Shown one piece after another: positions 7,239-21,066 of a DNA stretch of 64,000 nt; the stretch's first letter is position 1, and each line of letters starts with the position of its first letter. The DNA lies in the NCBI GenBank assembly GCA_938008415.1, contig CALLKI010000078.1, forward strand, positions 10,213 through 74,212. The letters run 5' to 3'. Position numbers and translations under genes: made by a program. The notes beneath the pieces are model-generated. The model was not told the DNA's origin and ran no database searches. It worked only from the letters and a program-made list of their open reading frames with translations. Source of the DNA: an uncultured Luteimonas sp. (GTDB lineage Bacteria; Pseudomonadota; Gammaproteobacteria; Xanthomonadales; Xanthomonadaceae).

Positions 7239-9773
7239 ATGACGCGTACATCCGCCCGACGCAGCACGCTCGCCCTTGCCCTGGCCATGGCCCTCCCGGT
7301 CCCGGCCTGGGCCCAGACGGCCGGCATGGAACCGCCGGCAGCCCCGGCGGACGATTACCGCTTCACCGTGTCCGACATCCGCGTCGACGGGTTGCAGAGG
7401 ATCGGCGCCGGCACCGTGTTCACCTACCTGCCGATCGAGCGCGGCGACACCGTCGACCGCGCCCGCATCGGCGAGGCGATCCGCCGGCTGTACCAGACCG
7501 GGTTCTTCGAGGACATCCACGTCGCGCGCCAGGGCGACATCCTGGTCATCGTGGTCACCGAGCGACCGGCGATCAACAAGCTGGCCATCACCGGCAACAA
7601 GGACATCAAGACCGAGGACCTGCTCAAGGGCCTGCGCGACATCGGCCTGGCCGAGGGCGAGACCTTCGACCGCCTGGCGCTGGACCGGGTCACCCAGGAG
7701 CTGGCCCGGCAGTACAACAACCGCGGCAAGTACAACGTGTCGATCACGCCGACCGTGTCGCGGCTGGACCGCAACCGCGTCGACGTCACCATCGCCATCG
7801 AGGAAGGCAAGGCGGCCAAGATCCGCCACATCAACCTGATCGGCAACGACACCTTCGACCAGGAGGACATCACCGACTCGTGGGAGTCGGCCGAGACCAA
7901 CTGGCTGAGCTGGTACCGCCGCGACGACCAGTACTCGAAGGAAAAGCTGTCCGGCGACCTCGAGAAGCTGCACAACTGGTACCTGGACCGCGGCTACATC
8001 GACTTCAGCATCGACAGCACGCAGGTGTCGATCAGCCCCGACAAGCGCGACATGTACATCACCGCCGGCATCACCGAGGGCGAGGTGTACAAGGTCTCGT
8101 CGGTCGAACTGACCGGCGACACCGTGCTGCCGAAGGAGGACATGGAGCGGCTGGTCCTGATCAAGCCGGACCAGGTGTTCTCGCGCGCCCTGCTCGAATA
8201 CACCTCCGACTCGATCGTCGCCACGCTCAGCAACATCGGCTACGCCTTCGCCCAGGTGAACCCGATCCCCGAGGTCGACCGCGCCAACCGCACGGTCTCG
8301 ATCAGGCTGCACGTCGTCCCCGGGCCGCGGGTCAACGTGCGCCGCATCGTGTTCAAGGGCAACAACCGCACCTCCGACGAGGTCCTGCGCCGCGAGATGC
8401 GCCAGTTCGAGGGCGCGTGGTACTCGCAGGCCGCGATCGACCGCTCCAAGGTCCGCCTGCAGCGCCTGGGCTACTTCGAGTCGGGCAGCGTCAACATCGA
8501 GACCCAGCCGGTCCCGGGGAGCCACGACGAGGTCGACCTCGTCGTCAACGTCAAGGAGACCACCTCCGGCACCTTCATGTTCGGCCTCGGCTACTCGCAG
8601 CTGACCGGCATGACCACCTCCATCCAGCTGTCCCAGGCCAACTTCCTCGGCACCGGCAACCGCATCTCGATCGAGGCCCAGCGGAACGTGTACCTGCAAC
8701 GCTACACGTTCTCGTACATGAACCCGTACTTCACCGACGAGGGCATGCAGCTGGGCTACAACATCTGGTGGCGCGAGTTCGACAACAGGGAGTTCAACAC
8801 GGCCTCGTTCTCGACCACCAGCGCCGCGTTCCAGACCATCCTCGGCCTGCCGATCACCGAGACCGACACCGTGTCGGCCCTGTTCGGCATCGACCGCAAC
8901 CAGATCTACGCCTACCGCGGCTCCACCCCGGAGTCGATCGTCGACTACATCGACGCCTTCGGTTCGCGCACCTTCCACGCGTGGCGCGCCGAGCTGGCCT
9001 GGGCGCGCGACTCGCGCAACGACTTCCTGCAGCCCACCTACGGCACGTTCCAGCGCGTGTCGCTGGAGGTCACCCTGCCGGGCTCGACCGCGGAGTACTA
9101 CAAGCTCAACTACGAGTTCTCGAAGTACTGGCCGCTCAACCGCTACCTGGTGCTCAACACCCGCTTCGAGATCGGCTACGGCGACAGCTACGGCGATGAC
9201 CTGACCAGGGTGATCTGCACGAGGCTCCCCGGCCAGCCCCTGCCGCCCCCGGGCACGCCCCCGGGCACTGCCGCCGACCAGGCACCCGTGGGCGGGGACA
9301 GCCCGTGCGCGCCGGGCAGCATCGCCTCGCGCACCCTCGTCGCCACCGGCCTGCCGTTCTTCGAGAACTTCTACGCCGGCGGCGCCCGCTCGGTGCGCGG
9401 TTTCCGCGACAACACGCTCGGCCCGCGCGAGGCCGCGCTCAACAGCACCTGGATGCAGCCGATCGGCGGCGCGCTCAAGACCGTCGGCTCGCTGGAGATG
9501 TTCTTCCCGCAGCTGATCAAGTCCCCGGCCGCGCGCCTGTCCGCCTTCGTCGACGTCGGCAACGTCTACAAGGACCTGGACGCGTTCGAGGCCAGCGACC
9601 TGCGCGCCTCGGCCGGCGTGGCGCTGATGTGGCGCGCCCCGGTCGGCCCGATCTCGATCAGCTACGCGATCCCGGTCCGGATGAAGCGCAGCATCTACAA
9701 CGACGCCGGCCAGCTGCTGTTCCAGGGCGACGAGACGGAGCGGTTGCAGTTCACCTTCGGTGGCGCGTTCTGA
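7239..9773 (+). CDS. bamA: Outer-membrane protein assembly factor BamA
   Basis: BamA is the Omp85 beta-barrel that inserts outer-membrane proteins. The 844-residue precursor starts with a signal peptide ending near AWA-Q (residue 25-26), then five POTRA domains (about residues 40-440) beginning with FTVSDIRVDGLQRIGAGTVF, and a C-terminal 16-strand barrel that ends in a C-terminal Phe (GGAF). The loop-6 motif RSVRGF is intact at about residues 716-721. Just before ENFYAGG there is a proline-rich insertion of roughly 40-45 residues containing Cys660 and Cys690, absent from the E. coli protein as I know it. The gene is directly followed by lpxD with no skp/ompH gene between them. Confidence 0.97.
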   Translation: MTRTSARRSTLALALAMALPVPAWAQTAGMEPPAAPADDYRFTVSDIRVDGLQRIGAGTVFTYLPIERGDTVDRARIGEAIRRLYQTGFFEDIHVARQGDILVIVVTERPAINKLAITGNKDIKTEDLLKGLRDIGLAEGETFDRLALDRVTQELARQYNNRGKYNVSITPTVSRLDRNRVDVTIAIEEGKAAKIRHINLIGNDTFDQEDITDSWESAETNWLSWYRRDDQYSKEKLSGDLEKLHNWYLDRGYIDFSIDSTQVSISPDKRDMYITAGITEGEVYKVSSVELTGDTVLPKEDMERLVLIKPDQVFSRALLEYTSDSIVATLSNIGYAFAQVNPIPEVDRANRTVSIRLHVVPGPRVNVRRIVFKGNNRTSDEVLRREMRQFEGAWYSQAAIDRSKVRLQRLGYFESGSVNIETQPVPGSHDEVDLVVNVKETTSGTFMFGLGYSQLTGMTTSIQLSQANFLGTGNRISIEAQRNVYLQRYTFSYMNPYFTDEGMQLGYNIWWREFDNREFNTASFSTTSAAFQTILGLPITETDTVSALFGIDRNQIYAYRGSTPESIVDYIDAFGSRTFHAWRAELAWARDSRNDFLQPTYGTFQRVSLEVTLPGSTAEYYKLNYEFSKYWPLNRYLVLNTRFEIGYGDSYGDDLTRVICTRLPGQPLPPPGTPPGTAADQAPVGGDSPCAPGSIASRTLVATGLPFFENFYAGGARSVRGFRDNTLGPREAALNSTWMQPIGGALKTVGSLEMFFPQLIKSPAARLSAFVDVGNVYKDLDAFEASDLRASAGVALMWRAPVGPISISYAIPVRMKRSIYNDAGQLLFQGDETERLQFTFGGAF

Positions 9774-9789
9774 CGACGCCGGGCTGGCC

Positions 9790-10839
9790 ATGCCGGACGA
9801 ACAGAACATCCACACCGCATCCGGGCTCGCCGGCCGCTTCGGGCTGCAGTTGCGCGGCGACGGCGGGACCGTGGTCCGCGGCGTGGCCACGCTCGCCAAC
9901 GCCGGCCCCAGGGACCTCGCCTTCCTCGCCAACCCGCGCTACCGCGGCCAGCTCGCGGTCACGCGCGCCGGGGTGGTGGTCATGCGCGAGGCCGATGCCG
10001 AAGGCTTCCAGGGGACCGCGCTGATCGCGCGCGACCCTTACGCGGCCTACGCGAAGATCGCGGCGCTGTTCGAGAAGAAGCCCGTGCACCCGCCGGGCAT
10101 CCATCCCACCGCCTACATCCACCCGGACGCCCGGGTCGATCCCGCCGCCAGCATCGGCGCCTTCGTCAGCATCGGTCCCGGCAGCCGCGTCGGCGCGCGC
10201 TCGCGGATCGGCGACGGCTGCGTGATCGGCGAGGACTGCGCCGTCGGCGAGGACTGCGAACTGGTCGCCCGCGTCACCCTCGTGCGGCGGGTGCGCCTCG
10301 GCGACCGCGTGCTGGTTCACCCCGGCGCGGTGCTCGGCGCGGACGGCTTCGGCCTCGCCCTCGACCGTCCCGCCGAAGGCGAGCCGCACTGGATCAAGGT
10401 GCCGCAGCTCGGCGGGGTCGTGGTCGGCGACGACTGCGAGATCGGTGCCAACACCACGATCGACCGCGGCGCGATCGACGACACCGTGCTCGAGCACGAC
10501 GTGCGCCTCGACAACCAGATCCAGGTCGGGCACAACGTCCGCATCGGCGCGCACACGGCCATCGCCGGCTGCACCGCGATCGCCGGCAGCGCGCGGATCG
10601 GACGCTACTGCCTGATCGGCGGGGCCGTCGGCATCGTCGGCCACATCGAGATCTGCGACCGGGTGACGGTCACCGCGATGAGCCTGGTCACCGGCTCGAT
10701 CCGGGAGCCGGGGGAGTATTCTTCCGGCACGCCGCTGATGGAAAATCGCGAATGGCGCAGGAACGCCGCCCGCTTCCGGCACCTGGATGCCCTGGCGAGG
10801 AAGGTCGCCGCGCGAGACAAGAAGGAAGGAGAGGAATGA
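9790..10839 (+). CDS. lpxD: UDP-3-O-acylglucosamine N-acyltransferase
   Basis: LpxD adds the second, N-linked hydroxyacyl chain to UDP-3-O-acylglucosamine in lipid A synthesis. The 349-residue protein has an N-terminal uridine-binding domain ([10 protein letters not shown] near residue 44) and then a left-handed beta-helix of hexapeptide repeats from about residue 100 to 320. The catalytic-His region reads [16 protein letters not shown]. The frame is also open from a GTG at 9760 inside the bamA end; I chose ATG 9790 because it leaves a leader of normal length, but neither has a strong ribosome site. Its stop overlaps fabZ as ATGA. Confidence 0.94.
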   Translation: MPDEQNIHTASGLAGRFGLQLRGDGGTVVRGVATLANAGPRDLAFLANPRYRGQLAVTRAGVVVMREADAEGFQGTALIARDPYAAYAKIAALFEKKPVHPPGIHPTAYIHPDARVDPAASIGAFVSIGPGSRVGARSRIGDGCVIGEDCAVGEDCELVARVTLVRRVRLGDRVLVHPGAVLGADGFGLALDRPAEGEPHWIKVPQLGGVVVGDDCEIGANTTIDRGAIDDTVLEHDVRLDNQIQVGHNVRIGAHTAIAGCTAIAGSARIGRYCLIGGAVGIVGHIEICDRVTVTAMSLVTGSIREPGEYSSGTPLMENREWRRNAARFRHLDALARKVAARDKKEGEE

Positions 10840-11291
10840 GCCAGGCACTGACCCTGCCGATCGGCATCGATGGCATCCGGGAGCTGCTCCCGCACCGCTA
10901 CCCGTTCCTGCTGGTGGACCGGGTGGTCGAGTTCGAACCCGGCAAGCGCGTGCTGTGCATCAAGAACGTGACCGTCAACGAGCCGTTCTTCCAGGGGCAC
11001 TTCCCCGACCACCCGGTGATGCCCGGCGTGCTGGTAATCGAGGCGCTGGCCCAGGCCGGCGGCATCCTCACCAACCTCACCCGCGGCGGCCGTGACATGG
11101 AGGCGACCTCCTACCTGGTGAAGGTGGACGGCGCCCGCTTCTCGTCCATGGTCGTGCCCGGCGACCGCCTCGAGCTGGAAGTCACGCTCACCCGCGTGAT
11201 CCGCAACATGTCGATGTTCTCGGGCGTGGCCCGCGTGGACGGCCGCCAGGTCGCCTGCGCCGACATCGTCTGCGCCGAAGCCAGGAGCTGA
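10836..11291 (+). CDS. fabZ: 3-hydroxyacyl-ACP dehydratase
   Basis: FabZ dehydrates beta-hydroxyacyl-ACP in fatty-acid elongation and competes with LpxA/LpxD for the same hydroxyacyl-ACP pool, which explains its place in the lpx cluster. The 151-residue single hotdog-fold protein carries [13 protein letters not shown] (residues 12-24) and the active-site helix segment [18 protein letters not shown] with the catalytic His and Glu. AAGGAG lies upstream of the ATG, inside the 3' end of lpxD, and the ATG overlaps the lpxD stop by four bases. Confidence 0.97.
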   Translation: MSQALTLPIGIDGIRELLPHRYPFLLVDRVVEFEPGKRVLCIKNVTVNEPFFQGHFPDHPVMPGVLVIEALAQAGGILTNLTRGGRDMEATSYLVKVDGARFSSMVVPGDRLELEVTLTRVIRNMSMFSGVARVDGRQVACADIVCAEARS

Positions 11292-11296
11292 CGACC

Positions 11297-12079
11297 ATGG
11301 CGCCGCAGATCCACCCCACCGCGGTCGTCGACCCGGGCGCGCGACTCGGCGAGGGCGTGAGGGTCGGCGCCTTCACCTGGATCGGCCCCGAGGTGGAGAT
11401 CGGCGACGGCACCACGGTCGGCCCGCACTGCCTCATCGGCGGCCCGACCCGCATCGGCCGCGACAACCGCATCCACGGCCACGCCGCGATCGGCGGCGAC
11501 CCGCAGGACAAGAAGTACCAGGGTGAACGCGTCGAGCTGGAGATCGGCGACCGCAACGTGATCCGCGAGTTCGTCACCATCAACCGCGGCACCGGCACCG
11601 GCGGCGGCATCACCCGGATCGGCAGCGACAACTGGTTCCTCGCCTACACGCACGTCGCCCACGACTGCATCGTAGGCAACCACTGCGTGTTCTCGAACAA
11701 CGCCACCCTCGCCGGCCACGTCGAGGTCGGCGACCACGTCATCCTCAGCGGCTTCGCCGGCGTGCACCAGTTCTGCCGGATCGGCAACCACGCGTTCATC
11801 GGCATGGGCGCGCTCGTCAACGGCGACGTGCCTCCGTTCGTGATGGTCGCGCAGGATGGCTACGGCCGCCCGCGCGGGATCAACGCCGAGGGCCTGCGGC
11901 GCCGCGGCTTCGACGCGCAGCGCATGGCCGCGATCAAGCGCGCCTACCGCGCGCTCTACATGTCCGGGGCGAAACTCGAGGAAGCCCGGGCCCAGCTCGC
12001 CGAAATGGCGAAGGACAGCGCGGACGTCCGCCTGTTCCTCGAGTTCATCGAGCGCGGCGAACGGCCGCTGCTGCGGTGA
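11297..12079 (+). CDS. lpxA: UDP-N-acetylglucosamine acyltransferase
   Basis: LpxA performs the first lipid A step, 3-O-acylation of UDP-GlcNAc. The 260-residue protein is a left-handed beta-helix of hexapeptide repeats ([21 protein letters not shown] onward) with a helical C-terminus. The catalytic His lies in THVAHDC (about residues 119-125), followed by [16 protein letters not shown], and the substrate-specificity Gly region SGFAGVHQF. The C-terminal [10 protein letters not shown] helix pattern is normal. It starts five bases after fabZ and its stop overlaps the GTG of lpxB. Confidence 0.97.
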   Translation: MAPQIHPTAVVDPGARLGEGVRVGAFTWIGPEVEIGDGTTVGPHCLIGGPTRIGRDNRIHGHAAIGGDPQDKKYQGERVELEIGDRNVIREFVTINRGTGTGGGITRIGSDNWFLAYTHVAHDCIVGNHCVFSNNATLAGHVEVGDHVILSGFAGVHQFCRIGNHAFIGMGALVNGDVPPFVMVAQDGYGRPRGINAEGLRRRGFDAQRMAAIKRAYRALYMSGAKLEEARAQLAEMAKDSADVRLFLEFIERGERPLLR

Positions 12080-13239
12080 GCGGGGAGCGGGTCCGCATCG
12101 CCCTGTGCGCCGGCGAGGCGTCCGGCGACATCCTCGGCGCCGGCCTGGTCGAACGGCTGCGCGAACGCTTCCCGGACGCCGAATTCGCCGGCGTCGGCGG
12201 CGCCGGCATGCGCGCGGCCGGGTTGGAGGCCTGGCACGACGCCTCGGAACTGGCGGTGATGGGGTTGAGCGAGGTGCTGCGCCACCTGCCGCGCCTGCTC
12301 GCGCTGCGCGCCGGCCTGCGCAGGCGGCTGCTGGCGTGGAGGCCACACGCGTTCGTGGGCATCGACGCGCCCGACTTCAACCTCGGGCTCGAGCGCAGCC
12401 TGAAGCACGCCGGCATCCGCACCGTGCACTACGTCAGCCCCTCGGTCTGGGCCTGGCGCGAGGGCCGCGCGGCGAAGATCGGCCGCTGCGCCGACCGTGT
12501 GCTGTGCCTGTTCCCGATGGAGCCGGAGATCTACGCCCGCCACGGCGTGGACGCGCGCTTCGTCGGCCACCCGCTGGCCGACGCGATGCCGCTCGAACCG
12601 GACCGTGCCAGCGCGCGCGCCGGCTTCGGCCTGGACGGCCAGGCCCCGGTGCTGGCGCTGCTGCCCGGCTCGCGGCTGGGCGAGATCGAACGCCTGGGCG
12701 CCATCTTCCTCGAGGCCGCGGTGCAGGTCGCCGCGCGCGTGCCCGGGCTGCGCGTGCTGGTGCCCGCGGCGACGCCCGCCTGCCGCGAGGCGATCGCGGC
12801 GCGGCTGGCGGCCTCGCCCCTGCCGCCGGAGGCGTACCGCCTGCTCGACGGCAACGCGCGCGAGGCGATGATCGCGGCGGACGTGGTGCTGCTGGCCTCG
12901 GGCACGGCCGCGCTGGAGGCGATGCTGGCCAAGCGCCCGATGGTGGTCGGCTACCGGATCGCGCCCACCACCTACCGCATCGTGCGCAGCCTCGGCCTGC
13001 TCAAGGTGGACCGCTATTCACTGCCCAACATCCTGGCCGGCACCACGGTCGCGCCGGAACTGATGCAGGACGAGTGCACGCCGGAGAACCTCGCCCGCGC
13101 CGTCCTGGGCTGGTTCGAGGATCCCGCGGCCGTGGCCGCGCTGGAGCCGGTGTACCGTGAGCTGCACCTGGCCCTGCGCCGCGACGCGTCCGCCAGCGCC
13201 GCGCAGGCCGTGGCCGAGCTGGTGGAAGGGGCGCGATGA
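12076..13239 (+). CDS. lpxB: Lipid A disaccharide synthase
   Basis: LpxB, a GT19 glycosyltransferase on the inner face of the inner membrane, joins lipid X and UDP-2,3-diacylglucosamine to give the lipid A disaccharide. The 387-residue protein shows [14 protein letters not shown] (residues 7-20), [20 protein letters not shown] and VGHPLADAM, and the donor-site [11 protein letters not shown] and [10 protein letters not shown] segments, all characteristic of the family. The GTG start overlaps the lpxA stop (GTGA) and its own stop overlaps rnhB (ATGA), a tightly coupled run. Confidence 0.96.
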   Translation: MSGERVRIALCAGEASGDILGAGLVERLRERFPDAEFAGVGGAGMRAAGLEAWHDASELAVMGLSEVLRHLPRLLALRAGLRRRLLAWRPHAFVGIDAPDFNLGLERSLKHAGIRTVHYVSPSVWAWREGRAAKIGRCADRVLCLFPMEPEIYARHGVDARFVGHPLADAMPLEPDRASARAGFGLDGQAPVLALLPGSRLGEIERLGAIFLEAAVQVAARVPGLRVLVPAATPACREAIAARLAASPLPPEAYRLLDGNAREAMIAADVVLLASGTAALEAMLAKRPMVVGYRIAPTTYRIVRSLGLLKVDRYSLPNILAGTTVAPELMQDECTPENLARAVLGWFEDPAAVAALEPVYRELHLALRRDASASAAQAVAELVEGAR

Positions 13240-13829
13240 CGGAGCTGGTCGCCGGCGTGGACGAAGCGGGCCGCGGCCCCCTCGCGGGGCCGGTGGTGGT
13301 GGCCGCGGTGATCCTCGACCCGGCGCGGCCGATCGGGGGCCTGGACGATTCCAAGAAGCTGACGGAAAAACGCCGCGAGGCGCTGTTCCCGCTGATCATC
13401 GAACGCGCGCTGGCCTACCGCATCGAGTTCGTCGGGCGCGAGGAGATCGATGCGCTCAACATCCTGCAGGCCACCCTCGCGGGCATGGCCCGCGCCCTGC
13501 GCGCGCTCTCGCCAATGCCCCGCTTCGCGCGCATCGACGGCAACCGGCTGCCGCGCGACCTGCCCTGCCCGGCGGAAGCCGTGGTCGGCGGCGACGCGCT
13601 CGACCCGGCGATCATGGCCGCCTCGATCCTCGCCAAGGTCGCGCGCGACCGCGCCATGCTCGAGCTGCACGCCCGCTACCCGCAATACGGCTTCGACCGG
13701 CACAAGGGCTACCCCTCGCCCGCGCACCTGGAAGCGCTGCGCCGCTTCGGCCCCTGCCCCGAGCACCGGCGCAGCTTCATGCCGGTACGCGCGCAGCTGG
13801 CGCTGTTCGCGGACCCGGCCGGCGCCTGA
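13236..13829 (+). CDS. rnhB: Ribonuclease HII
   Basis: RNase HII cuts RNA in RNA-DNA hybrids and removes single ribonucleotides from DNA. The 197-residue protein contains the catalytic [16 protein letters not shown] start (Asp9 and Glu10), [13 protein letters not shown], the third acidic residue in FARIDGN, and [11 protein letters not shown] with the fourth. Length and motif order are normal. It overlaps the lpxB stop by four bases; a possible dnaE promoter follows. Confidence 0.96.
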   Translation: MTELVAGVDEAGRGPLAGPVVVAAVILDPARPIGGLDDSKKLTEKRREALFPLIIERALAYRIEFVGREEIDALNILQATLAGMARALRALSPMPRFARIDGNRLPRDLPCPAEAVVGGDALDPAIMAASILAKVARDRAMLELHARYPQYGFDRHKGYPSPAHLEALRRFGPCPEHRRSFMPVRAQLALFADPAGA

Positions 13830-13859
13830 CCGGCGCCGCCGGCGGCGGGCTGTCAAGCC

Positions 13860-13888
13860 TTGTCCGCCCCCGGCTCCCGGCCTACCCT
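13860..13888 (+). promoter_or_regulatory. Possible dnaE promoter
   Basis: TTGTCC (13860-13865, 4 of 6) and TACCCT (13883-13888, 3 of 6) are separated by exactly 17 bases in the 85-base gap before dnaE. Box quality is modest; spacing and position are the main support. Confidence 0.35.
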
Positions 13889-13914
13889 GAGCGCTGACTC
13901 GCCCGACCGCCGCG

Positions 13915-17448
<3,534 letters not shown>

Positions 17449-17496
17449 CCGCCCCCGACCGGACGCCCCGGTACGGTGCCCCCCGACCCGGCCCGG

Positions 17497-17502
17497 TAAA
17501 CT
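17497..17502 (+). promoter_or_regulatory. -10-like box of accA
   Basis: TAAACT (4 of 6 to TATAAT) lies 27 bases before the accA ATG in the short dnaE-accA spacer; no convincing -35 hexamer is present. The same TAAACT word recurs before xseB and cnoX in this window, which adds some support. Confidence 0.4.
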
Positions 17503-17529
17503 GTCCGCTTTCCGGCCAATGGCCCGACC

Positions 17530-18489
17530 ATGAACCCGAACTACCTCGACTTCGAACAGCCCATCGCCGACCTCGAGGCGAAGATCCACGAGCTCCGCCA
17601 GGCCAGCCACGGCCCCGAGGTCGACATCGACGCGGAGGTGCGCGCGCTGCAGGACAAGCTGCGCAAGCGCACGGCGCACATCTTCCGCGACCTGACCCCC
17701 TGGCAGGTGTCGCAGCTGGCCCGCCACCCGCTGCGGCCGTACACCCTCGACTACATCAACGAGATCTGCGACGAGTTCGAGGAACTGGCCGGCGACCGCG
17801 CCTTCGCCGACGACCCCGCGATCGTCGGCGGGCCGGGCCGCATCGCCGGGCGCAGCGTGATGATCATCGGCCACCAGAAGGGCCGCGACACCAAGTCGAA
17901 GGTGCGCCGCAACTTCGGCATGCCGCGCCCGGAGGGCTATCGCAAGGCGCTGCGGCTGATGAAGATGGCCGAGCGCTTCCGCCTGCCGCTGCTGACCTTC
18001 ATCGACACGCCGGGCGCCTACCCGGGCATCGGTGCCGAGGAGCGCGGCCAGTCCGAGGCCATCGCCCGCAACCTGATGGAGATGGCCGGGCTGAAGACCC
18101 CGATCATCTGCACCGTGATCGGCGAGGGCGGCTCCGGCGGCGCGCTGGCCATCGGCGTCGGCGACCGCACGCTGATGCTCGAGTACAGCACCTACTCGGT
18201 GATCTCGCCCGAGGGCTGCGCCTCGATCCTGTGGAAGGACGCGAAGAAGGCCCGGGACGCCGCCGAGCAGCTCGGCCTGACCGCGCGCCGGCTGCTGGAG
18301 CTGGGACTGATCGACAAGGTGGTGCGCGAGCCGATCGGCGGCGCCCACCGCAACCCGCGCCAGATGGCCGTCCGGCTCAAGGCCGTGCTGCTCAACGAAC
18401 TCGACGCGCTGGAAGCCGTGCCCCTGCCCGAGCTGCTGGAGCGCCGCTACCGCAGGCTGCGCAGCTACGGCGCCTACGAGGCGGCCTGA
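17530..18489 (+). CDS. accA: Acetyl-CoA carboxylase carboxyltransferase subunit alpha
   Basis: AccA with AccD transfers the carboxyl group from carboxybiotin to acetyl-CoA, giving malonyl-CoA for fatty-acid synthesis. The 319-residue protein starts [16 protein letters not shown], then has [18 protein letters not shown] and the crotonase-like core [23 protein letters not shown] and [15 protein letters not shown] (oxyanion-hole glycines), ending [12 protein letters not shown]. Length and motifs match the family closely. tilS follows 15 bases later. Confidence 0.98.
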   Translation: MNPNYLDFEQPIADLEAKIHELRQASHGPEVDIDAEVRALQDKLRKRTAHIFRDLTPWQVSQLARHPLRPYTLDYINEICDEFEELAGDRAFADDPAIVGGPGRIAGRSVMIIGHQKGRDTKSKVRRNFGMPRPEGYRKALRLMKMAERFRLPLLTFIDTPGAYPGIGAEERGQSEAIARNLMEMAGLKTPIICTVIGEGGSGGALAIGVGDRTLMLEYSTYSVISPEGCASILWKDAKKARDAAEQLGLTARRLLELGLIDKVVREPIGGAHRNPRQMAVRLKAVLLNELDALEAVPLPELLERRYRRLRSYGAYEAA

Positions 18490-18504
18490 GCCGCGGGCGC
18501 GGCC

Positions 18505-19827
18505 ATGCAGTCCCCGGCCGGCATCCCCGATGAGGACGGCCCGGCGATCACGCTGGCCACGCCCCCGGGCGACGGCCCCTTGCTCGTGGGCTACAGCGGC
18601 GGGCTCGATTCCACCGTGCTGCTGCACCTGGTCGCGGCCGACCCGGGGCTGCGCGCGCGCGGGCTGCGCGCGATCCACGTCCACCACGGCCTGCACCCGG
18701 ATGCCGACGGCTGGGCGCTGCACAGCCGCCGCGAATGCGACGCGCTCGGAATCCCGCTGGACGTGGTCCGCGTCGAGGTGCCACGCGGCCGCGGCGACGG
18801 CCTCGAGGCGGCGGCGCGCGAGGCGCGCCATGCCGCGTTCGCGCGTGTCCTGCCCGATGACGGGATCCTGGCGCTGGCGCACCACCTCGACGACCAGGCC
18901 GAGACCTTCCTGCTGCGCGCCCTGCGCGCCTCCGGCGACGGCCTCGGCGCGATGGCGCCGTGGCGCCGGTTCGGCCGCGGCTTCCTGTGGCGCCCCCTGC
19001 TCGGGGTGCCGCGAGAACGCCTGCTCGCCTGGGCGCGGGCGCGGGGGCTGCGCTGGATCGAGGATCCGGCCAATGCCGAGCTGGCCCACGACCGCAACTT
19101 CCTGCGCCACCGGGTGATGCCCCTGCTGCACGAACGCTGGCCGCACGCGGCCGTCTCGCTCGCGCGCAGCGCCGGCCTGCAACGCGAGGCCTCCGCCCTG
19201 CTCGACGACGGCGACGCCATGGCGCTCGCCATGGTGCGCGGCGTCGATCCGGCCTGCCTCGACGCCGGGAAACTGGCCGCGTTGCCGGCGATGCGCCGTG
19301 CGCGCGTGCTGCGGCGCTGGATCGCCGGCCGCGGCCTGCCGCCGCTGCCGGCCGGTGGCGTGGCCCGCATCGAACGCGACCTGCTGGGCGAAGCCGGCGG
19401 CCACGCACCGGAATACGCCTGGGCCGACGCGGTGGTCCGCCGCTGGCGCGGCCTGCTCTGGGCCGGGTACCGCCAGCCGCCGTTGCCGCCCGGCTTTCAC
19501 GCCATCTGGGACGGGCAGGCGCCCCTGGAACTGCCGACCGGGGACCGGCTCGCCTTCATGCCGCAGCCCGCGCAGGCGGGCGGCCCGTGGACCGTGCATG
19601 CCCGCCGGGGCGGCGAGCGGATCGTCCTGCCCGGCCGCCGCCACAGCCACGCGCTCAAGCACGTGCTGCAGGACCTGGGCGTGCCGCCCTGGGTGCGCGC
19701 GCGGATGCCACTGCTGTCCTTTGCCGACGGCAGCCTCGCCGCCGCCGGCGACCTCGTCTTCTCTGCGGCGTTCGATGCCTGGTTGCGCACGGCCGGATGC
19801 CGGCTGTCGTGGACTCCGGCACCGTAG
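18505..19827 (+). CDS. tilS: tRNA(Ile)-lysidine synthetase
   Basis: TilS converts the wobble cytidine of the minor tRNA-Ile to lysidine using ATP and lysine, so that it reads AUA. The 440-residue protein has the N-type ATP-pyrophosphatase P-loop YSGGLDST (residues 30-37), HVHHGLHPDAD and LAHHLDDQAETFLLRALRGS-like motifs, then RPLLGVPRERLLAWA and the DxxN-type NFLRHRVMPLL, and C-terminal substrate-binding domains ending LQDLGVPPWVRARMPLL. No clear Shine-Dalgarno precedes the ATG, so the exact start is the least certain part. Confidence 0.95.
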   Translation: MQSPAGIPDEDGPAITLATPPGDGPLLVGYSGGLDSTVLLHLVAADPGLRARGLRAIHVHHGLHPDADGWALHSRRECDALGIPLDVVRVEVPRGRGDGLEAAAREARHAAFARVLPDDGILALAHHLDDQAETFLLRALRASGDGLGAMAPWRRFGRGFLWRPLLGVPRERLLAWARARGLRWIEDPANAELAHDRNFLRHRVMPLLHERWPHAAVSLARSAGLQREASALLDDGDAMALAMVRGVDPACLDAGKLAALPAMRRARVLRRWIAGRGLPPLPAGGVARIERDLLGEAGGHAPEYAWADAVVRRWRGLLWAGYRQPPLPPGFHAIWDGQAPLELPTGDRLAFMPQPAQAGGPWTVHARRGGERIVLPGRRHSHALKHVLQDLGVPPWVRARMPLLSFADGSLAAAGDLVFSAAFDAWLRTAGCRLSWTPAP

Positions 19828-19856
19828 GCAGGCACCTTTCGCGCCAGCCGCTGGCG

Positions 19857-19862
19857 TAAACT
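19857..19862 (+). promoter_or_regulatory. -10-like box six bases before xseB ATG
   Basis: TAAACT is separated from the xseB ATG by six bases, leaving no room for an untranslated leader if transcription starts at the usual distance. No Shine-Dalgarno is present between them. This fits a leaderless mRNA; see the findings. Confidence 0.45.
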
Positions 19863-19868
19863 GCGCGC

Positions 19869-20141
19869 ATGGCCAAGAAGCCCGCTCCGGAAACGTCCCC
19901 CGTCGCCGACTTCGAGCAGTCGCTCGAGCAGCTCGAACGTCTGGTCGAGAAGATGGAACAGGGCGACATGACCCTCGAGGAATCGCTCGCCGCCTACGAG
20001 CGCGGCGTGGCCCTGTACCGCCGCTGCCAGCAGGCGCTGGAGGAAGCCGAGCTGCGGGTACGCCTGCTCGGCGACCCGGACGCGCCGGCCAAGGCGGTCC
20101 CGTTCCCGGACACCCCGGGCAGCGGACATGACGGGGCCTGA
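19869..20141 (+). CDS. xseB: Exodeoxyribonuclease VII small subunit
   Basis: XseB binds the long XseA subunit to form exonuclease VII, which degrades single-stranded DNA. The 90-residue protein carries the family pattern [35 protein letters not shown] (residues 14-48, two helices) followed by the helix [13 protein letters not shown] and a variable tail. It overlaps ispA by 14 bases, the common xseB-ispA arrangement. No xseA is seen in the window. Confidence 0.94.
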   Translation: MAKKPAPETSPVADFEQSLEQLERLVEKMEQGDMTLEESLAAYERGVALYRRCQQALEEAELRVRLLGDPDAPAKAVPFPDTPGSGHDGA

Positions 20142-21036
20142 GCCCGCGGGCGGCCAGGTCGCACGGCAACTGGCGGCCTGGCGCGAACGCGCCGATGCCA
20201 CCCTGGCCCGGCTGCTCGACGGGACCTCCGGCTCGGAGCCGGGGCTGCACGCGGCCATGCGCCATGCGGTCCTGCTCGGCGGCAAGCGCATGCGCCCCCT
20301 GCTCGCCTACGCCAGCGGCCACGCCTGCGGCGCCGGTGCCGAGGTGCTGGACGCGCCGGCCGCCGCGGTCGAGCTGATCCACGCCTATTCGCTGGTGCAC
20401 GACGACCTGCCGGCGATGGACGACGACGCGCTGCGCCGCGGCCAGCCCACGGTGCACGTGACCTACGGCGAGGCCACCGCGATCCTCGCCGGCGACGCCC
20501 TGCAGTCGCTGGCCTTCTCGGCGCTGGCCGCCTCGCCGCTGCCGCCCCCGCGCGTGGTCGGCATGCTGGCCGAGCTCGCGGCCGCCGCCGGCGCCAACGG
20601 CATGTGCGGCGGCCAGGCCCTCGACCTCGCCGCCACCGGCAGGAGCGCGCGCACACCGCTGGAGGCGCTCGAGCGCCTGCATGCGATGAAGACCGGCGCC
20701 CTGCTGCGCGCCGCGGTGCGGCTGGGCGCGATCGCCGCCGGCGCCGACGAAGCCACCCTTGCGAAGCTCGACGCCTTCGCCGACGCGCTCGGGCTGGCCT
20801 TCCAGATCCGCGACGACCTGCTCGACATCGAGGGCGACAGCGCCACGCTCGGCAAGACCGCCGGCAAGGACGCTGCGCAGGACAAGGCCACCTTCCCGGC
20901 GCTGATCGGCGTGGAGGCCTCGCGCCGCCGCCTCGCGGTGCTCGCCGAGCGGATGCGCGACGCACTGGCCGACTGCGGAGGCGACACCGCGCCGCTGGCC
21001 GCACTCGGCCGCCTGGCGATCGAGCGCAACGCCTGA
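20128..21036 (+). CDS. ispA: Farnesyl diphosphate synthase
   Basis: IspA condenses isopentenyl-PP with dimethylallyl-PP and geranyl-PP to farnesyl-PP, the substrate of UppS encoded upstream. The 302-residue polyprenyl synthetase shows GGKRMRPLL, the first Asp-rich motif DDLPAMDDD (about residues 92-100), the GQALDL element, [11 protein letters not shown], and the second Asp-rich motif [13 protein letters not shown]. The five-residue pattern before the first motif is consistent with a C15 product, but chain length is an inference. In many relatives dxs follows; here a convergent DUF4870 gene does. Confidence 0.94.
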   Translation: MTGPEPAGGQVARQLAAWRERADATLARLLDGTSGSEPGLHAAMRHAVLLGGKRMRPLLAYASGHACGAGAEVLDAPAAAVELIHAYSLVHDDLPAMDDDALRRGQPTVHVTYGEATAILAGDALQSLAFSALAASPLPPPRVVGMLAELAAAAGANGMCGGQALDLAATGRSARTPLEALERLHAMKTGALLRAAVRLGAIAAGADEATLAKLDAFADALGLAFQIRDDLLDIEGDSATLGKTAGKDAAQDKATFPALIGVEASRRRLAVLAERMRDALADCGGDTAPLAALGRLAIERNA

Positions 21037-21038
21037 GC

Positions 21039-21057
21039 CGGCAGCAGCCCGCTGCCG
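21039..21057. terminator. Hairpin between convergent ispA and DUF4870 gene
   Basis: A perfect 7-bp stem (21039-21045 with 21051-21057) with a 5-base loop lies in the 30-base gap between two convergent genes. No T-run follows on either strand. Position suggests bidirectional termination. Confidence 0.4.
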
Positions 21058-21066
21058 CCGGCCACC

